From NCBI GenBank assembly GCA_021014945.1, contig MU266336.1, positions 186,001-250,000 of the forward strand: a DNA stretch of 64,000 nt, in the 5' to 3' direction. How positions within the stretch are numbered: the first letter of the stretch is position 1; each line of letters opens with the position of its first letter. Positions 12,695 to 25,061 of this stretch are shown one piece after another. The notes under the pieces were generated by a model. It was not told the origin of the DNA. It was given only the letters and a program-made list of their open reading frames with translations, and did no database searches. A program made the translations under genes and the position numbers. Origin of the DNA: Leucogyrophana mollusca (lineage: Eukaryota > Basidiomycota > Agaricomycetes > Boletales).

Positions 12695-13616
12695 CTAACA
12701 GCAAGAACATTTGTCGGTCTTGTGTACTGGAGGCACGGACCGAGGTCTCCGCCCGCTTTCCACCAAATCGATTAGCACCGTCCTCCAATCTGCACAGTAC
12801 GGACCAGATGTGTTGCACGGCCGCATGGAACAGAAGGGGACGTATTGAGTGGCCAGAGGAGGGCAGTCGATAGCCATCATGATGACGGAACCTCGCCCAG
12901 ACTCCTCACTACTCTCTCGCATCCTTCGGAGTTCATCTATTGATGCACCCCAGGGTGGCGGAAGCCTCATCGCGTCGTTGATGGATAGCACTTCAACATC
13001 CTTGATGCGGAAGAACTTGGCTGAAGAGTTGCCATGATCCGTACGAATTGTCAGGTGCGAGCGGACAAGGTGTGTGGCACCGCGTTTGAAACCGGCACCC
13101 AAATCGAGTGCGTGGACGGAAGCTTCCAACATCGCTGGCGTGTGGAACTTGACCCACTTTTCCAAGCGCTCGTCAAGACCAGCCAGAGTCAGGCCATCGG
13201 GAAGTGGTGCCATCAAAGCCGCAGGATTGAACATGGTAGCTTGCAGTGCAAGCAATTGATCATCGAGGACGACGCACAACCTTTTGTGGTTCTATGGATG
13301 TCCCGCGCGTCATTGTTATTGGACGTGAGTATAAATGTCAGTGGGGAACATACCCTCCAGTCCGCTGTTTGACACTTTTTTGAGCAGTATCTGGGAAGGG
13401 CCAGGCTAAGTCTGCGATAATGTACGATGGCCCGGACTGGCCACCAACCTGGCTCTCTTGCATTTCGAACATGCGAATAATTTCACGTCGGAAGCCTTAG
13501 CATTACAGTGATAGCACCTGCGGCTTGCATGAGCAGTTGGCCATGGCCGGTCTGGCGAATCTGGAGATGTTGCGGTTCGACCCCAGCTTGAGGCTGGCCT
13601 AGGTGCTACGAAAGGC
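12695..13616 (-). CDS. MYND zinc-finger protein, 5' end uncertain
   Basis: Three exons are clear. The first encodes the start of the finger (CYHCNAKASDVKLFACSKC, about 13517-13460). The second, about 13390-13350, gives YCSKKCQTADW. The third begins NHKRLC and runs to the stop at 12695. Together they form a MYND finger, a zinc module that binds Pro-rich peptides. The rest, about 190 residues, has a PLPDGLTLAGLDERLEKW block and an AKFFRIKDVEVL block that also occur in the gene at 41376-42221, so the two are paralogues. The frame upstream of the finger is Pro/Ser-rich and open to about 13616 but has no ATG, so a further 5' exon is likely. The function is not known. Confidence 0.72.
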
Positions 13617-14569
13617 TGCTGGGCACTGGGTGGAGGTTAATGTTGAGGTGCAGGCTAGTTGCTGCTTAGCTATGGTCTGTGCGTCGGGACGTGATGAGCT
13701 TTGGAAAATGGGGTGGGTCCCCCATGCTGAAAGGACTTCGCGGTGCGTGGCTCAGGGCCGTCGCAGTGGACTAACGTCGTTTGCACCAACCCTTCGGGGC
13801 TTGTTGGAACCATCTTCGAGTGATTTGTCTCTTTGAGATCTCGTGATGTCGAAGCTCAACACAAGCTCAACACACACCATCGTGCCCTCCATGGCTCCAG
13901 CTCGTCGATAGCTGTAAAAGACTTGGAAACGAATATATCGACTGTCATACATCACATAAGGTCAGCTACTGGAGACGTGACTGAAAGACGAGATACAAGG
14001 TCCATCCCCAGACAGCCCCAGACGGGGCTCCATGCCAGGCAGGTGCTGACAGCGGGTTTCCTTGGTCAAGTTTCAAATTTCAACCCGCTTGCAGTTTATC
14101 ACTATCATTTTTCTGTCGTCTGTTGAAATGATTGCAGTTGACAGGTGCAGCCGCTATTTAACAACTGTAACAGTCACGAGCGCTCAGTCCCGATCGGCAG
14201 GTTGAGTGGAGCGACATTCAGGAGCATTCAGGCCGCAGCGCCCCGAAGAGTAGCACAGTCCTATCCTTCGAATGTGGTGAGGACCGGCTTAAAGGTTTGA
14301 CGATACTTCAATACGATTGGGTCGGTTGCCGGGTCACCGCGATGACGCTTGGTTTCACTGGGACACTGTGAAGGCTTTCTCTGTCGGTAACCCTGGCCCA
14401 CAGGTGACCGACTGTCATTTGTCGGCATCTTGGGGTCGGGGCATTTAGAGTTTAGCGAGATCTATGTGTTAGGATTCCGGACTCCCGTCTGCCCGCTGGA
14501 GCACTTCCTGCCTTATAGTTGTCCTTCCGACATGAAACCCCACCCATCTCACTTTCCCTACGACTCACA
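13617..14569. other. Intergenic region before first P450
   Basis: About 950 bases with no supported gene. It should hold the P450 promoter and the 5' end of the MYND gene. No consensus site is claimed. Confidence 0.35.
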
Positions 14570-16831
14570 ATGACAACGAACACCAGCATGTCGCTTGCAG
14601 CTGTCGCCGCCATTTTCGCAGTGGCGCTGGTCATTGTCAATCACAACAAAAAGGGGGAAAGGCCTCCATTGCCTCCCGGACCACCCCCTTTGCCAATTGT
14701 TGGGAATGTGAGCGGCATCGACCTAGGAGCCCCATGGCTTTCTTACGCCAAATGGGGGAGGCTCTACGGTAAATATTAGGAACTCTTTTGGCCTTCTCAT
14801 GTCTTTTCATCTTTGTTTACAGGAGACCTGGTTTACACTCGCTTCTTCTCCCAGGTGATCATCATCGTCAACTCAGAGAAGGTCGCCAAGGATCTTTTGG
14901 ATCGACGCTCCCATAACTACTCCGATAGGCCATTTTTACCGACTATAGCGCCGTAAGCCTGGTCTCCTTTCCACAAAGCGTCGATCCTCACATCTTTACC
15001 TCAGCTTTGGGCTGGGTTTCAATACCGTTCTATTTCGCTATGGTCCACTATGGCGTTTCCACAGGTCTGGTCTATCTCTCGCTTAGCTACGAGGCGTTCA
15101 TCCTTAAAGCGAATATCTGCAGGAGATTATTCCATCAAGCTCTCAGGCCGCAAGCAGCTCTGGCATACCGGCCCATGCAAATGCAGAAGGGCTTCCAGCT
15201 GTTGAAAGGCATACTCGAAACCCCAGAAAACTATGTGGACCATCTTCACCTTCATTCCGGTTCTATCATCATGTCTGCCGTGTACAACTACGAGGCTGAG
15301 GACGGAGACGACCCTTTCCTCCGGTTGATCCAAAGGGCAGTAGACATCGTTATAGAAGACGTGAGGCCGGAGCTGTCCTCTATACTCGGGGCATTCCCCA
15401 TACGTATGTGTAGTTTTCTCTCCGTATCGAACTATGCTCAACAAGCCTCAGTGCTAAACGTATTCAATCTCCCTTCCTGGGTTCCTGGGATTAGGCTCAA
15501 TAAACGGGCTGCGGAGTCAAGGGAATGCGTAAGGCAATGGGTTGAGAAACCCTTTCAATATACGGAGGAAACTATGGTATGTTCTTTTTCACACTCACTG
15601 ACCGACAGCACATGTCTGATTCTGCACTCCATAGGCTGCAGGCACCGCGACACCATCATTGGTCTCTAATGCCCTGCGAAAAATCGAAGGTGAAGATCAG
15701 TCAGGAGAAGTTCGCCAGGTAATCAAGGACGTTGCTGCCACTGCATTCGCAGGTAAATTGCTTGCCTTTCCATCCATTTCGTTGGCTTGTACTCATACAA
15801 GGAACTACAGCTGGAGCGGAGACTGTGAGTCTTGTACTTGTGTTCGCTTCTCGCCCTTACACATCAGCAGACCAATAGCACTCTACGCGCCTTCATCTTA
15901 GCGATGGTGCTCTACCCTGAAGTACAGGAGCGTGCTCAGAAGCTTATCGATTCAGTGGTAGGAAGCGAAAGGCTCCCGAACTTCGATGATAGGTCGTCTA
16001 TGCCCTACCTCGAAGCTATCCTTCGCGAGACTCTCAGATGGCACCCGACGTTCCCTCTGAGTAAATTTGACTCTTTCGGCTCAAAATAAAATCTCGTGAT
16101 TTATCTCTCGTTTACAGGCCTGCCGCATGCTCCGGTGGATGATGATATTTACAATGGATACCTTATACCTAAAGGTGTTTTGGTTGTTTTGAGCGCCTTT
16201 TCTTGTTAACCTTTTCGCAGGGGCAATGATTATTCCCAATGTATGGTAAGCGGTCGGCCTTCCCCCCGACATAACAAGGGAATGACCTTTTCGTTGCAGG
16301 GCAATGTCCCACGACGAAAGCGTGTACCCCAACTCGCATGAGTTCATCCCGGAGAGGTTCCTCGACAGCAACGGCGATCTCACTGACGACACCGCCCAAT
16401 ACGCATTTGGTTTCGGGCGAAGGGTACGTCCTTGCAGTACATTTTTATAGCTTCTTTGATGCGATCTCGACATTTAGAACTGTGTCGGTTAGATTTCCAC
16501 TTAACCGTTTGGTGTGTTCACACTGAATACCGAGCAATCCATCCATAGGTCGATATGTAGCTGACGCGTCGCTCTGGTCGGCAATCGCTCTCATGCTGGC
16601 CACCTTCAAATTCGCAAAGGTAAAGGACAACGATGGCAATGATATCAACTTCGAAGTCAAGTGGTCCGCTGGTATAACTTCGTGAGTTACTATTCGTATG
16701 GTAGTGGGCGATTGTGGTTAACTCAACTTCGCTTCAATAGACACCCTCTGCCTTTCCCGTTGACCATCACTCCGAGGGTGCCGGGAATGGATGCAACAAT
16801 GCTTGATCAACTGATCTCGGCGAGTGTGTGA
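14570..16831 (+). CDS. Cytochrome P450 monooxygenase, copy 1 (518 aa)
   Basis: This is a membrane-anchored fungal P450 of the O-methylsterigmatocystin-oxidoreductase-like kind. Fourteen exons: 14570-14768, 14823-14952, 15005-15064, 15123-15403, 15452-15576, 15635-15752, 15811-15824, 15871-16060, 16118-16174, 16221-16245, 16300-16423, 16478-16487, 16549-16681 and 16741-16831; 519 codons with the stop. An N-terminal hydrophobic anchor is followed by the Pro-rich hinge PPLPPGPPPLPIVGN. The I-helix motif AGAETT, the K-helix ExxR (ILRETLRW), the PERF motif and the haem loop FGFGRRNCVGR with its Cys ligand are all present, so it should be active. The I-helix motif comes from a 14-base exon and the Cys from a 10-base exon. 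The substrate is unknown. The start ATG at 14570 lies in a good context (ACAATGA). Confidence 0.95.
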
Positions 16832-17411
16832 TGCCAACAGCACTTGATTGTGTCCGCGGCTGATGGCTACACAGCCAACTGCCAGATATAAATTATGTAA
16901 AAACAGTATTTAATTAAATCTACTGGTCGTATATTGGCTACCAAATAATATGTACCAAAGTCTGGTGATACCTATTTCCATGGCTCATGAATATATCAAA
17001 TTCGTCCGTGCGATACAGTGAGATAACCATCGATACGAATGATTGGAAGGTATTTCTATTTTCTGATATCCGTTGGATACTTTCAGTAGTTGGCCGTGTA
17101 CAGACTGCAGCTGATAACAGTTGATAACGTCCAGTATGTACGACAGTGTTACATAACCGCTTAACCAGATGGTGTTGCGGAGTCTATACTCACTCAACTT
17201 GTTTACGACACCACTGAAGACCGTGGGTTTGTTTTGGGTTCGCTTTATATCTAACGCTATCATGGATGTCGTTCGCCATGCGAATTCCGTTCGCTTTTGC
17301 ACACGACTCGACTACCACCACGTAGGTACAAAGTAGCACCACAGGTGCGAGGCGCTGACGACCAGCCTCAGGCTTCAAGAACCCCCAACCAACTTACCAT
17401 AGGTGTTGGAC
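16832..17411. other. Intergenic region
   Basis: About 580 bases between a P450 and the F-box gene. No gene or repeat is recognised. Confidence 0.35.
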
Positions 17412-18860
17412 ATGGCACAGGACTTTGCCACGACTACATTGCAGCTCACTCAACTGAGAATCGATCTTCGCACGGCCGAGGAAAACGAGATTAGACTGAG
17501 GCGTCGCCTTGCTGAAACGCAGGAATCCATATGCAACATGCGTATCCGGGCCAAGGAACTGGAGGAGATGTTGAAAACGGCATACATCTCTCGTTTGCCA
17601 CACGAGGTTATTTCAGAGATATTCGTCGGCGTTTGCGCCAATATTTCGACGCCCCCCGACTCGGTTGCAGAAAACCTACGTGACATCAGGCGGAGCCCTG
17701 AGCTCGTCGTGTCACAGGTATCACGTCGTTGGAGAGCCGTCGCGATTGGAACCCGTTCGCTGTGGGCGAACATTCGTCTGTACTCCGGCCAATCCCAGGA
17801 TTTGCTGGCGATGTACCATGAGCGGTGCGGTCAGCATCTCCTCCGTATACAGTGTGTCCATCCGCTCGGGCACGAGCAAGCCGAATCTACTCGAATCAGC
17901 AAATTTATCGTTGCCGCGATAAACCAGTGTCGCTCTCTAAACGTCTGGTTCCCTCCCAACACTTGCCAATTCCTGTTCCCCCAGATCCGCGACCTCCGCG
18001 CACCTTTCCTACAAGAATTGACCTTGGTGGATCGGCATTTTGGTGTTAGCCAATTGCCTCTGTTTACCAAGGGTCTGCCATCGCTCCTTTCCGCGGAACT
18101 TCAAGGTGTAGACCCGACGTCCCTTCAATCTCCATCTGGTCTTAGTCTCGTCAGATCGTTAAATCTATCCCAGACGACTCTTCGGGACATGGAGGCTGCC
18201 GCCTTTGTGGGTTTCCTCCAGAGTTTACCATCGCTCTCATCACTTACCCTTGACGGCGACCCTGTGAACTTTCAAAACGGCAGCACCCCTTTTGACGTCA
18301 TCACCCTTCCATCTCTTCAGTCCTTACATATCATCACTTGCTTCTCCGACTCATTGTATGCTATGACCAGCAATTTCCGGACACCCTCTCTGAAACATCT
18401 AACGATTGATTGGACGCGGGCGGACTACCCAGGTCACCGATCTGACTGGGTGCTAGAGTTTCGCGCCAATGTCGCCGCTTTCAGCCCTTGGAACCGCCAG
18501 ATAGAATCGCTGGCTGTGTACGATAACTTCCAGTCCTACGGGGACATCCTCCTCGGCCTTTCGCTTGTCTTCCCGAACATCACTCGCCTCACGTTATCCA
18601 GTAATGCCGACAGAGCGATGGAGGAGCTGATGGTGAGACACTTTAGAGAGAAAGGCGGCGAAGAGAGCTGGTCGTCATGGGAAAAATTAAAAACATTGGT
18701 TTTGAACGACTCAGCATTCAGTCGGGACATACTACTGAATTTGCTGCGCTCGCGGAAGTCCTCTGGTTGCCCCATTGGAAAAGTCATATTTCCAGGCTCC
18801 ACCAGGGCGGAATGGGGCAGCCATTCTGTGAATTGCTCAGTGTGCGCTGTCACATCTTAG
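17412..18860 (+). CDS. F-box / leucine-rich-repeat protein (482 aa)
   Basis: This is an intronless gene, unusual among its neighbours. Residues about 1-55 form a coiled coil rich in Glu, Arg and Leu. An F-box follows (SRLPHEVISEIFVGVC ... VSQVSRRWRAVAIGTRSLW). The rest carries irregular leucine-rich repeats (for example FLQSLPSLSSLTLDG). F-box proteins of this type, very numerous in Agaricomycetes, are substrate receptors of SCF ubiquitin ligases through Skp1; that role is family knowledge, and no substrate can be inferred. The first ATG of the frame is at 17412. It sits between two P450 copies on the same strand. Confidence 0.85.
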   Translation: MAQDFATTTLQLTQLRIDLRTAEENEIRLRRRLAETQESICNMRIRAKELEEMLKTAYISRLPHEVISEIFVGVCANISTPPDSVAENLRDIRRSPELVVSQVSRRWRAVAIGTRSLWANIRLYSGQSQDLLAMYHERCGQHLLRIQCVHPLGHEQAESTRISKFIVAAINQCRSLNVWFPPNTCQFLFPQIRDLRAPFLQELTLVDRHFGVSQLPLFTKGLPSLLSAELQGVDPTSLQSPSGLSLVRSLNLSQTTLRDMEAAAFVGFLQSLPSLSSLTLDGDPVNFQNGSTPFDVITLPSLQSLHIITCFSDSLYAMTSNFRTPSLKHLTIDWTRADYPGHRSDWVLEFRANVAAFSPWNRQIESLAVYDNFQSYGDILLGLSLVFPNITRLTLSSNADRAMEELMVRHFREKGGEESWSSWEKLKTLVLNDSAFSRDILLNLLRSRKSSGCPIGKVIFPGSTRAEWGSHSVNCSVCAVTS

Positions 18861-19707
18861 GTTTGGTAGGCTGTCTATCTGGAGCTATTGAAATGCGCTT
18901 GCTGAGCCTTTCCTTCTCCGCAGAGTCCCGGCACCACTAGAGATACGCCGCCGCACTGAAGGACAACAGTGTCAGCGGCCCGGCTCCTCCCCGTCAGCGG
19001 GGTCATCACATGTGAATTATTGGATTCTGAACGATAGGTCGAGATGCCTGCAATCTTGGAGCTGAAATCCTTTCGATCTGCATACGCACCGCCGACGAGC
19101 TGTAGTCGTGGTTGGTTTTTTGTGTATCATCCTCACACACCTTACTTCTGCCTCTGACAACATGACCTCGTCCGGGCTCCGTATACCACTCCAGATAAGG
19201 TGCCTTGTGTGCCCTTTCTGAATTTTTGCCCTATTGCTGGGCACCACATTCACTATCAGTACCTCCGTTTCTAAATCTTCGTTACGCAAAGGGAAAGTTG
19301 CTTGGAACATCAAATTGGGACAAGTGCATGATGGCCACGGAGGTTGAGTTCAGCATTTTTGAACAGGCGTTCAATATATCCACTCACTGACTAAATGACG
19401 ACAGTTCCATCGCGTATTTCGGTGGCATGTACCCACAAAAGTCCGGATGTCAGCTTGAGGGATATGCGAGGTTCCGTAGTGGTTCCGTCTGGTTCCGAAC
19501 TCCTCTATCGATCTTCGGCGTCACGATAGGTGGGCTCGCCAGCCGCGGGACCCACATTTACCGTGATCGGTGGATGTCAATGGCACCACACCGCGAGGTG
19601 CGAATCAAAGTAGCAAGTATGAGATCAATATGAGGATCCACTGGTATCCGAAGCGAAGGTTATCTTCAGTATAACAGACCAACAGCCTTCCAATTCCCCC
19701 CTTTGCA
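18861..19707. other. Intergenic region before second P450
   Basis: About 850 bases with no supported gene. By eye I could not find a copy of the sequence upstream of the first P450 here. Confidence 0.35.
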
Positions 19708-21990
19708 ATGGTCACTCCAAGTTTCATGGCAGGGGTTACCAGTATGCCAGCCATGGCCTTCGTCGCCATAGGCGCCGTCATGTTGATAATTGGTCAGCGC
19801 AAGAAGAGGGACTCCCCCCCATTGCCACCGGGACCACCTCCATTCCCGATTGTCGGGAACGTGAGCGGCGTCGATTTGGCAGCCCCTTGGCTATCCTATG
19901 CCAGGTGGGGAAAGCTCTACGGTAACTTCTATCAGTAATACAACTTCTGTCTCGTCTTATTGGTTTCATGATAGGGGATATTGTTTATACTCGATTCTTC
20001 TCACAGGTCATGATTATCGTCAACTCAGAGAGGGCCGCAAAGGTGCTCTTGGATCAGCGCTCTCACATCTACTCCGATAGGCCCGAAATCCCAACCACAG
20101 GACCGTAAGTTAGACAGCTTCTGGAAGTATTGTGCACCTTATTGAACACTAGTATTCACCTCAGGTTTGGGCTCGCATGGAATTCCGTTATCTTCCGCTA
20201 TGGTCCGAAATGGCGTTTACATAGGTTTGATTCTATCTCTTGGAAAGATTCTTGGAACTAATGTCAAATAACGGATCTGCAGGAGAATCTTTCACCAAGC
20301 GGTCAGGCCGGATGCTGCATTGGCATTCCGTCCCATGCAGATGCAGAAAGGGTACCAGCTCTTGAAGGCAATGCTTGAAGCACCAGAGGACTACCAAGAC
20401 CATTTTCACCATCACTCCGGTGCCATTATCATGTCCGCCGTGTATAACTACGACACCGCCCCCCACAACGACCCCTTCGTCAAGTTAATCGAGCGGTCAA
20501 TCGAACTTCTTCTGAAGGACCTAAGGCCGGAGGTGTCCTCAATATTCGCTGCTTTTCCCATTTGTACGCCGACCTAGCTCATTGCGCCGCTTTAAGCTCA
20601 CTCGATCACAGTGGAAAAATTGCTCTACTTACCGACTTGGGTTCCTGGAATCACACTCAATAAGAGGGCTGCTCTATCAAGAGAGTATACGACGCAATGG
20701 CTCGAAGCACCCTTTCAGTACACTGAGGAGACCATAGTATGTCTGCTCCCAAGCCGGCTAACCTGCAATCTTTCTGATCCGTTTGTACTATACAGGCCGC
20801 AGGAACAGCGACGCCGTCCTTGGTCACTGACGCATTGCGGAAAATAGAGGGCAAGGATGAATCAGGCGAAATGCGACAGGCCATCAAGGAAGTTGCTGCC
20901 ACGGCATTCGCAGGTAAACTGACAATGTTTTTTGACCACGTAACATATTTAACCCGATTTCGACAGCTGGAGCAGAGACTGTAAGCGCCGTGTTGTCTCC
21001 ATTCACTCCTGATCCTCACTAGCGAATAGACCAACAACACTTTGCGCGCCTTCGTACTGGCCATGGTGCTCTATCCTGAAGTGCAACAACGTGCTCAGAT
21101 GCTCATCGACTCAGTAGTGGGAAGCGACAGGCTCCCAAACTTCGATGACAGGTCGTCCATGCCCTACGTTGACGCCATACTTCGTGAAACTCTAAGGTGG
21201 AATCCGACGTTCCCCTTAGGTAAGCCATCTTGTCCGAGTTCATTAGGAAACAGCGCTGACCCACATTTTATACGTGCAGGTTTGCCCCATGCGTTGATGG
21301 AAGATGATGTCTACGATGGATACCTCATTCCTAAAGGTAGTCAATTTGATTTCCGCACCCTTTCCTTTTAACATTTCCATAGGGGCATGGCTTATTCCCA
21401 ATGCATGGTAAGCTGCTGCAGGGTTCACCCCACTGGTGCAAAGTGCTGACCGTTGTTGGTTGCAGGGCAATGTCGCATGACGAAAGCGTGTATCCTAACT
21501 CGCATGAGTTCATCCCCGAGAGGTTCCTCGATAGCAATGGAGACCTCACGGATGACACCGTCCAACATGTATTCGGGTTCGGGAGAAGAGTACGTTCTTT
21601 GAGAAATCTGTAATTTCTCTGACCTGACTTTGATGTTCTAGATCTGCGTCGGTGAGATTTATCCACGGCGACTTGCAGTCCTATCAAAGTTGACTGTTAT
21701 GCAAACTGCGGTTAGGTCGATATATGGCCGACGCGTCGCTGTGGTCAGCGATGGCTCTTATGCTTGCCACCTTCAAATTCGCAAAAGCAAAGGATAGCAA
21801 TGGCAATGATATTGACTTCGAAGTCAAATGGACCGCTGGTGTGACCACGTGAGTGCTTCCTGATGTTGGTGTTCCAACACTCAACTCCACAACGATCAGA
21901 CATCCCATGCCTTTCCCGTGCACCATCACTCCAAGGGTGCCAGGTATGAATGCAGAAATGCTGGAACAGCTCATCTCTGGGAGCGCGTGA
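19708..21990 (+). CDS. Cytochrome P450 monooxygenase, copy 2 (523 aa)
   Basis: This is a close paralogue of the P450 at 14570-16831 with the same 14-exon structure: 19708-19921, 19975-20104, 20165-20224, 20283-20563, 20612-20736, 20796-20913, 20967-20980, 21030-21219, 21280-21336, 21383-21407, 21466-21589, 21642-21651, 21716-21848 and 21900-21990; 524 codons with the stop. Exons 2-14 have the same lengths in the two copies; only exon 1 differs. All P450 hallmarks are intact: hinge PPLPPGPPPFPIVGN, AGAETT, ILRETLRW, PERF and the haem loop FGFGRRICVGR. Differences are scattered through the sequence, and the N-terminal anchor and the region after exon 4 differ most, so the copies may have different substrates. 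Both copies look functional. Confidence 0.95.
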
Positions 21991-22410
21991 TAGGAGAAGG
22001 TACAATAGTGTAAGATCTTGTTTGCCTTGATCGCCATGCTTGGAGGTTCACATAATGTCTGGCAGCACGCAGAACAAAGGTGATGAATCGAATCTGAGAT
22101 GACACGCATATTTGTATGCCTAGATAGATAATAATCTATTGTGTTGATGACCTATCGCAGGGGAAGAACATGCTGGAAAGAAAAGGGAAGAAACGAGCGT
22201 GAAGGCGTCCCTAGCAAAGCTGAACCGCAGTGGAGGAAGAAACAGTCGAAAGGAGTGTGTGAGTGGCAGACAGATAGCAGCAGGCCCGAAAGAGAATAAA
22301 GATTAAGATGAAGAATGAGGTATAATTGCTTCAGAATAATACAATGCAACTTGTCCGTGGATGAATCTCCTCGAAAAATGAAGCAAGGGACGAAAGAACA
22401 GTGTATCTAC
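21991..22410. other. Convergent intergenic region
   Basis: It lies between the 3' ends of the second P450 and the PIP5-kinase gene. It is AT-richer and purine-rich, consistent with 3' untranslated sequence. Confidence 0.35.
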
Positions 22411-25061
22411 CTACTCTGATTTAAAACGGGCTCCACCGCCCCCGCCACGCATGATAGCTTTCATGAAGCTGAAGAACCGATCGCCGTACTCCGCGGGTGC
22501 GACGGGGCTGATTTTGTGCTATATATCATGCATGCATCAGACATTGGATGAAGACGTCGGTAGTTGAGGTAAACTCACTCGATCAGCCGACAGACCCTTC
22601 CAAAAGTGCTCGATCTTCTTGACGCCAGAATAGGGCGTCAGAATGTCGATGACTCCGAGATAGTATATCGTGTCGGCGGGCCTGTTGGACTCGTCGGTGG
22701 CTTGGAGCCCGCCTTCGTCCTGGTAGAATATGAACTGCTGACGATCGCCGGTATCTTCTTCAGGGAGATCAAGCGTGCCTGCGCCTAGCCGCTTGGGATC
22801 AGATTCGCGCATGGCTCGCCGCATCGCGATAGCTTCTGGCGATCGACCTCCCTTTATCTGAGTATTCTTGCGGCGGATAGCAGGCACAGAAGGCTAGTCA
22901 CATAAAGGTCATTCAGATGGGGTGTAGCAAAATAGGCAGCGATTACTCACAGAGAAGACTTTGAGGGTGTTACTCCGCAGATTGTCCCGATTGCCCCGCC
23001 GCACGTTATGGATCCCCACAAGTAAACTATAATCCATGACGCGCACTGTCTTCAGCAATTCTGAGTCTCTGCGCAGTTGCTCCGTCAGCAGAGCTCTCTT
23101 TTCCGGCCCCAACTCCAGCATCTTTTCGCGGTTGATCCAGTTCAAGTCCTTGAGGACGGCACGCGGGTTGTTCGCTGCTTTCTCCTCAGGATATTCCCGA
23201 CCGACCGTACTACCCTTCAAGTCAAAGGTCTCGTGAATATCCTTGTGAGACGGGAACAGGTTATTCATGATCACAAAGTGGATCTTCCGCCCGCGAGGAA
23301 GTTTCACACGATGCAGACCGTAGAAACGCGATAGAAGGGTGTGCGGATTAGACTTCACATGTGCATGATAGTCTTTCAAGATGGACAAGAGGAACTTGTG
23401 CTCGGAATGGCGGATGGTTTTTATGATGAAGCGATAGTCACGCGAGAAGTAGAAAAAGGACCCGGATTTTCCGGGTGACCCAAGCTCTGAGAGGATGTAC
23501 TTGGCGGTAAGTGAGAGCAAATAATCAGCGGGATCGAGCTGGAAGCAGTCTTCCCGGAGTTCGCGGAAAACGTTCGGGGCATAGTCCTTGAACTTGAAGT
23601 CGTACTTTGCTGAAGGGGTAAGTTCGTTGCCGACACTAATCCGAGAATTAGGAATGATATATGATTTAGGAGGACAAAATACTTACATGTCAAAAGAATA
23701 CTTGTGTCGGGCAGAGAAGTCATCATCCGTAAGGGGTCGTTTGATCTTCGCTTGACATCTAGAAACCTGCAGAAAAAGTCAGTACACGATGTTGCGCTGC
23801 AGTTAGCACATCAACTCACAGCAATGCGAATACCCGTGAGCATATTGTACATAAGTACGTAGTTGACATGGTCCTCGCCTATAAGGTTTCCTATGAGCAC
23901 CCTGTTGTCGTCATCCTTTGAACTCGACTGCCGATTTTGCATCGAGACAGTACGCGTGAGTGCAGCTTCGGCCTCTTGCTGTGCCTTTGCTCGTTTCCGC
24001 TCCCGGCGAATCTGATCCGCCTGCATCTGAATGTCGTCCTCGATGTCGACGTCCTCGTACGAGAACGCATACCCTTGGTTAGGCATCGATCGTCCAGCAT
24101 GGACGTTCGACCCAGTAGTGTTGCGGCGGGTGGGACGATGGGACGACACAGGGGGTGGTTGGAGGTATCCGTCGGCGGAAAGATGCGACATGTTCGCTGC
24201 TTTGGATGGCTGTGAGCCTGACGCCTCTGTGTAAGGAGTGTCACTCGTCAGGGCGCTTGCATCAGACATGCGTGAGGCACGTGGCAGCGCAGAGACTCCT
24301 GTACGAGAGCTCAGGGTGGATAGCTTTGTCTCGGTGGAAGCGCGGTGTAGGGAGTCATGTGATACACCGCCTCCTCGAGAGAACGCAGACGGTGGGGAGC
24401 GGGGGAAAGGGCGAAGACCGTCCGGGGAGTCAACAGTTGACTCCCGTTCCTTGTATTCTCCAAAGTCTTTACTTCTGTCAATGACTGGCTCCTCGAAGAC
24501 CAAGGGCCGCGGGGTGGGCTCAGATTTGGAGATCCTCATAGGCACAGCTCGATCTGGGAAGTCTTCATCGCCGTGGTCAATACTAGCAGGAGGTGAAGGT
24601 GGCGGTGGTCCAAAGGTGTCGACGGGCGAGCTGAACCTATCGCTCACGTACTCGCTTGGGACGACGTGCATGACAGACTTTCCAACTTTTTGAAACAAAG
24701 AGTCTGGGACCGGCCCGGCTTCTAGCTGAACTCTGTCCCCAGTGACTTTGACGATGTGTACCTCCTGCGAGTGGATGTTCTGGCCTCCCTGGCGGCCAAA
24801 GGCATGCAGGGGGTTGATGTTTTCCGCGTCGTGGCCAGGGCTTGGATTTGGACCCAGAGTCTGTGTGGATGACGAGCGAGATGAAGCCGACAAAGAATTG
24901 TGGGAAGCTGGAGTCAAGGGCGCTGTCCTAGCAGTCATGTAAGACGCTCCCGAGGAAGAAACAAGGCTCTGCCTCTGAGAACTGGAGAACGGTGGGGAGT
25001 CGGAACGGGTTGCTGTTATGATGGGAGGTGGTTGAGCCAGTACCGTAGTAGCGCTGGCCAT
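22411..25061 (-). CDS. MSS4: Phosphatidylinositol-4-phosphate 5-kinase
   Basis: This enzyme makes PI(4,5)P2 at the plasma membrane and acts in actin organisation and endocytosis. Exon 1 (25061-23820) encodes about 414 residues, mostly Ser/Pro-rich and disordered. The lipid-kinase core begins in the following exons with [18 protein letters not shown]. The Gly-rich [12 protein letters not shown] block and the catalytic Lys ([10 protein letters not shown]) follow, then [22 protein letters not shown] and the metal-binding IDILTPY. A C-terminal block ([10 protein letters not shown], then [12 protein letters not shown]) is present, and the stop is at 22411-22413. The frame leaves exon 1 at GTGAGT (23819) and resumes at 23766. 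The PIP5K specificity loop lies in the last part. It ends about 330 bases upstream of the ATG-distal end of separase, on the same strand. Confidence 0.93.
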
